From Poecilobothrus nobilitatus (taxonomy: Eukaryota; Arthropoda; Insecta; Diptera; Dolichopodidae): a DNA stretch of 64,000 nucleotides. The stretch is from positions 223,498,965-223,562,964 of the forward strand of contig OX352774.1 of NCBI GenBank assembly GCA_947095535.1, in the 5' to 3' direction. Below, one piece after another: positions 60,598 to 64,000 of this stretch (its first letter is position 1; every line of letters begins with the position of its first letter). The notes below the pieces were generated by a model, which saw only the letters and a program-made list of their open reading frames with translations, was not told the origin of the DNA and searched no databases. The translations under genes and the position numbers were made by a program.

Positions 60598-61506
60598 GCA
60601 ACGAATTAATTGTTGAAATTATTTCATTTTTATTTTTAAAATTGTCAAATAAGGCGTCAGCAGCATATAAAAACATGTATTCCCCATCTTCAAATGGTTT
60701 TTTCTTGATGGATAACATTTTACAAACACGAAAAGATCCAACAGTAACTGTCTTATGTTTGTTTACATGCCTTGAAAATGCCTTTGCTGGCCTTTTAAAT
60801 TTTTTTTTAGATCTACTAATTTATTTTTTCTGATTTCACTATTGAGTGGAAATTTTTTGTTAATATTTTCATGCTTTGTAGTGAAATGCCTCTCAAGATT
60901 TCCTCTTTTGCTTAATGCTGCTACAAAATTGCAAATTAAACATATTGATTTATCGTCAACATGGATGAAGAAAAACTCAAGTTCCCATTTTTCGTTAAAA
61001 TTGTATTTTTTTTTATTTTTTTAGTGCACTCATTGCGATAGGTGCTAAGTAAACTTTTAATTTTAATAACACTTGGACTTTGCAAATATAAAATGAATAC
61101 TAATGTAATGGATATGGAAATTGTCATCTTAAAATTTATCATCTTAAAAACACGTTATTTTAAAATTTTAAATCTATTTTGTTTTGGAATGTGAATTTTA
61201 CTGACTATTGAGAATAAAAACTTTTTATAATTATTTTAGTACATTTATTACATGGGTTGTGCCTAAGCTATATTTTTTATTGTTTTCGGAAACCTTTAAA
61301 AATCAAAACTATTTGCCTGTAAAAAATATCATAACTTTTTTTTTCCAAAATAGAAAACGCCAATCTTTTATTATAAAAATGAAAATATATCATTTTGACC
61401 AATTTTGGTTTCCAATCGACTAAGAAAACCTTGAAGATCGACGGATTGCCGACCACTGAACGCATAAATTGTGCAAAATCTAAACAGCTGCCTTAGCATT
61501 AGAGGA

Positions 61507-62147
61507 AAGGTGGATTTACGCTAGCCCGATAAAATTTTGTATCGGATTCAAAGAAGGAGACTGTATGAAATGATTTTAAGTTTTATGAGAATTTAATGTG
61601 TATGACAAGAACAGGAAACATTATTTATTGGGGATATTCATCGCCGATATTTAAAAAATTTGGCATATTTATCGCCGATATTTAAAAAATTGGGGATATT
61701 TTATTTTATCATACTTCAATGAAGTATAATTTTAAAAATCGAGGTTATTTCGTTCGGCTTAAATGTATATCGGCAACACATTTTTCAGCTTAAATTGTTA
61801 AAGTGTTGCCATTGCATATTTTGTTTTTTCGAACGGCAACATTCAAGAGTAATAAAAAACTTAATTGATTGACAATTAAATTTTTTTTTCAAAATCTAAA
61901 AAAAATAAATTTTTAAATCAAAACAAATGATTGAAGAAGATAGTTTGGAGGAATTTATTTTTTTTTAAACTTCAAAACTATTAATTACAAACAATGTTTC
62001 CGTGTTAAAAAACATAAATTTTCCAAATAGAAATTTAGGAAATTAATTGCAGCCGTCTATTTTTTTCCTTAAGTAAAAATTCAATATACTATATCTTCCT
62101 TTTTAAACCCGATAAAAAATTTTTTCGGGCTAGCGTAAATCCACCTT
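61507..62147. mobile_element. inverted-repeat element with AAGGTGGATTTACGC ends
   Basis: The left end AAGGTGGATTTACGCTAGCC then CGATAAAATTTT is inverse to the right end, AAATTTTTTCGGGCTAGCG then TAAATCCACCTT. Inside are two copies of ATCGCCGATATTTAAAAAAT (about 61640-61690) and repeated CGGCAACA words. Non-coding. No clear target duplication. Confidence 0.75.
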
Positions 62148-62149
62148 AA

Positions 62150-63515
62150 AGCATATGTTAATTTTTGGCATAAAATGGTTGAATAGGAAATTCATTAAAG
62201 TAAAAGAGAAGCAGCCAATCTATATTTTATTATATCTATACTCTGAATGATAAGAGTTTATCTTTTGTGTTTCTTTTTTCATTCGGGCTCCTAAGCCCTA
62301 TTCCACATCTATTTTTTCATCAATTTATTTTGAAAAATTTAATTTCGTATCCATTTTTTTGACATTCTACAATAACATATTATGTAGAGTGTTCTGAACA
62401 TATTAATAATTTCAGAACATACATACATATGTTATGTCACATTGAAAGTATAATTTTGAACAATGAAAGATAAAATAAAACGTTGTTTATAACAATAATA
62501 AAACAACTAATTTTGGTACCGTTTTATAATAATTAGTTTACAATTATTTTATTAATACTTTACCAATTTTACTAATACTTAAACGTACATAATTGCCAAT
62601 AATTAAAAAAAAAAGGTTCAGATGGATGTTTGAAAATATTTTCACGGTTAACTAACTAGATTTAAAATTTTATAATACGAAATAAATGTGTTTAAAATAG
62701 CGTAGCCGATACAGTTATTGACACCCTTAAGAAAAATTTGATTTTGTGTTATTATAACTAATTAAAGCAAAGTGTTTAGAATAATTTTAATAAGATTAAA
62801 TGATATTTAGGAACTTAACTTTTAGTATTAATTACTTATTTTAAGTTATTTAATTTAATAAATACAAAAAACAACTTTTTTCAAAAAATGGCTAAAAGAT
62901 AGAGTTATTAACACCCGAGTACAACTATTGACACGTGCAAATTGTACAATTATTGGCACTCAAACTTTGATGCAATGTTTATAAAATAATTATCTTTTTT
63001 GGTTGAAATAAAAACAACGCTTTAAATGCTTTAAATATAACAATGTTTAAAAAATAATTCATTTATTTTTAAATTTATTTTTATTAAATTAAAAATTAAC
63101 TTAAAAATAAAAATCACAATTCTCCAGTAAAACCTTCATGGTAAAATTAAAATAACACAACTAAAATTTTTTTTAATTAGTACTTCAAATAGCTATATAG
63201 CTATTATTTTCTTATACTAATTATTTTAATTTGTTTAATTAGATTTACTTACGAATTTCAACAGTTTTTAAGCGGCTTAAAAGCAGCAACATCGGTTGAT
63301 GAATTTTTTGTTGCATTGGGATACAAAGCTATTCAAATAATTCCTAATTTATCGCAAAGTTTACTGACATTCAATGTAAAAAAATTAAAATTATTACATA
63401 TGGATTAAAAACTTTGGATATGTACTCGTAAAAAATTTCTTTGGTCATCCATCCATTTTCGCTAACACCAACGCCCCATGCTTTTGGTAAAGATTTTCCT
63501 ATTTCTTTTTTTTTT
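62150..63515. other. gene-free stretch; ATTGACACCC word cluster
   Basis: Near 62708-62970 the phrase TTATTGACACCC or TTATTAACACCCG/CTATTGACACG/TTATTGGCACTC occurs four times, as in subterminal repeats of some DNA transposons. No gene or transposase frame is recognised. Confidence 0.4.
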
Positions 63516-63519
63516 CCTA

Positions 63520-64000
63520 ATGGAGGTTGGAATCTTCCAAAGACACCAAGAATTTTCCCCTTGGTAGTGTCAGATTCTTACTGACTAAACCCACCTCCCC
63601 CTTTAGCCAATATAGTGGGATGAAACCCTTACCTGCGAACGCAGTATATTGGCTAGGGAGTAGCGTAAGGAAAGGATAGGAAAATGGATACGGAAACATT
63701 GAATTGGGAGTGGGACTGTAAGGAAACAATGAATCCGCCTATTATTATTATTTTGCTAACAGTGACTAAAGCCGTCACAACAGTTACAACATGTAGTAGT
63801 AGTATATATATTACTACATGAGGTAATTATTGAAGGCAACCCCCACCGTCACTGTAGCGGCTGTTATTATTGGTATTAATATTCTTATTAATATTATTAT
63901 TATTTTACTACAGAGTCAGCGCCATCAGTGGATTACAGCGTGAATTATGTTTTTCGCGTTCTTTAGAACGAAAATAAAACGATCATTTAATCATTTAGTT
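63520..64000. other. G+C-richer block of unknown origin
   Basis: Compositionally unlike its surroundings: CACCTCCCCCTTTAGCC, GGGATGAAACCCTTACCTGC, GGGAGTGGGACTG, CAACCCCCACCGTCACTG, interleaved with (TTA)n. The minus-strand frame 63517-63729 has no family motif. Probably the UTR or edge of a mobile element that continues beyond the window. Confidence 0.4.

Larger units (their letters stand above)
58869..61010 (-). pseudogene. hAT transposase (ZBED5/SCAND3-like), SINE-split
   Basis: Minus-strand order matches a full hAT transposase. BED-type finger CLICNFVAALSKRGNLERHF with TTKH (about 60955-60885), then HVNKHKTVTVGSFRVCKML up to ISTINSLQ at 60598. The SINE at 60303-60597 follows, and the frame resumes LKLSARTVSHRVDLMANDAM, FSMQLDESTDVVDNAQLAIF (catalytic Asp region), LVSILTDGAPAFTGVNNGFI, NYHCIIHRQALCGKFL. 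After stops: LLLYTEVRWLSKGKVLQRFI, LRNFAFLTDITAKLNELNLE, EIEPIVKFVIYPFIDTDLDA, ALKIMCLFGSTYLCESTFSN (hATC dimerisation motif with the catalytic Glu region), ending LRMAITNYSPNLEKLSDEIQ before TAA at 58869. Three stops or shifts (about 59818, 59556, 59364) and a 26-bp expansion disable it. The transposon's terminal repeats are not found. Confidence 0.88.

Overview
This is an A+T-rich, intron-bearing nuclear segment from an insect, most likely a brachyceran fly. The fly call rests on three things: very fly-like eEF2 and KDEL receptor proteins, short introns with GTAAGT-type donors, and a dispersed repeat with a GGACGGACGGAC / ATCGACTCAG / ATACCCGTATGAAC signature of a kind common in higher flies. 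The many TACATACATATGTATG-type microsatellites fit. Species cannot be fixed from the sequence.

Five real protein-coding loci are present: the terminal exon of an inner-arm axonemal dynein heavy chain (1871-2365, +); complete eEF2 in seven coding exons (13464-17066, -); an intronless KDEL receptor (24170-24808, +); the splicing factor PRP18 in three coding exons (45265-46417, +); and a DNAJA2-type Hsp40 in five coding exons (50251-54403, -). They are housekeeping or ciliary genes with unrelated jobs (translation elongation, ER retrieval, second-step splicing, cytosolic chaperoning, axoneme motility). They do not form a functional cluster. A broken ITPA copy (38554-38948, -) is a gene relic.

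Most of the remaining DNA is mobile-element debris. Region by region: 0.2-1.3 kb holds a mariner-type fragment between parts of a 142-bp-array repeat; 5.1-10.5 kb holds an inverted repeat, a tRNA-SINE, two tRNA-like heads, a long element built on a 142-bp tandem array, and a MITE with an 8-bp target duplication; 17.7-22.3 kb is a cluster of MITEs and SINEs; 30.6-36.7 kb is a 286-bp tandem duplication, a LINE whose ORF1 is split by a SINE with a 10-bp target duplication, a Tc1-like relic, a LINE tail and a Penelope-like relic; 39.6-42.3 kb is a patchwork of LINE reverse-transcriptase pieces; 44.2-44.7 kb is a TTA-flanked MITE; 55.2-57 kb repeats the MITE families of 17-21 kb; 58.1-62.1 kb contains a THAP-like scrap, a nearly complete hAT transposase split by a SINE, and another inverted-repeat element.

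The most unusual signals are: tRNA-derived SINE subfamilies that keep a GTCGTAAG/CTTACGAC stem downstream of the Pol III promoter; non-autonomous families whose terminal motif is repeated internally; a 189-bp tandem duplication that copies an exon end plus its splice donor inside the DNAJA2-like gene; and clean nested insertions that give relative dates. No new gene system was identified; the novelty is in the repeats.
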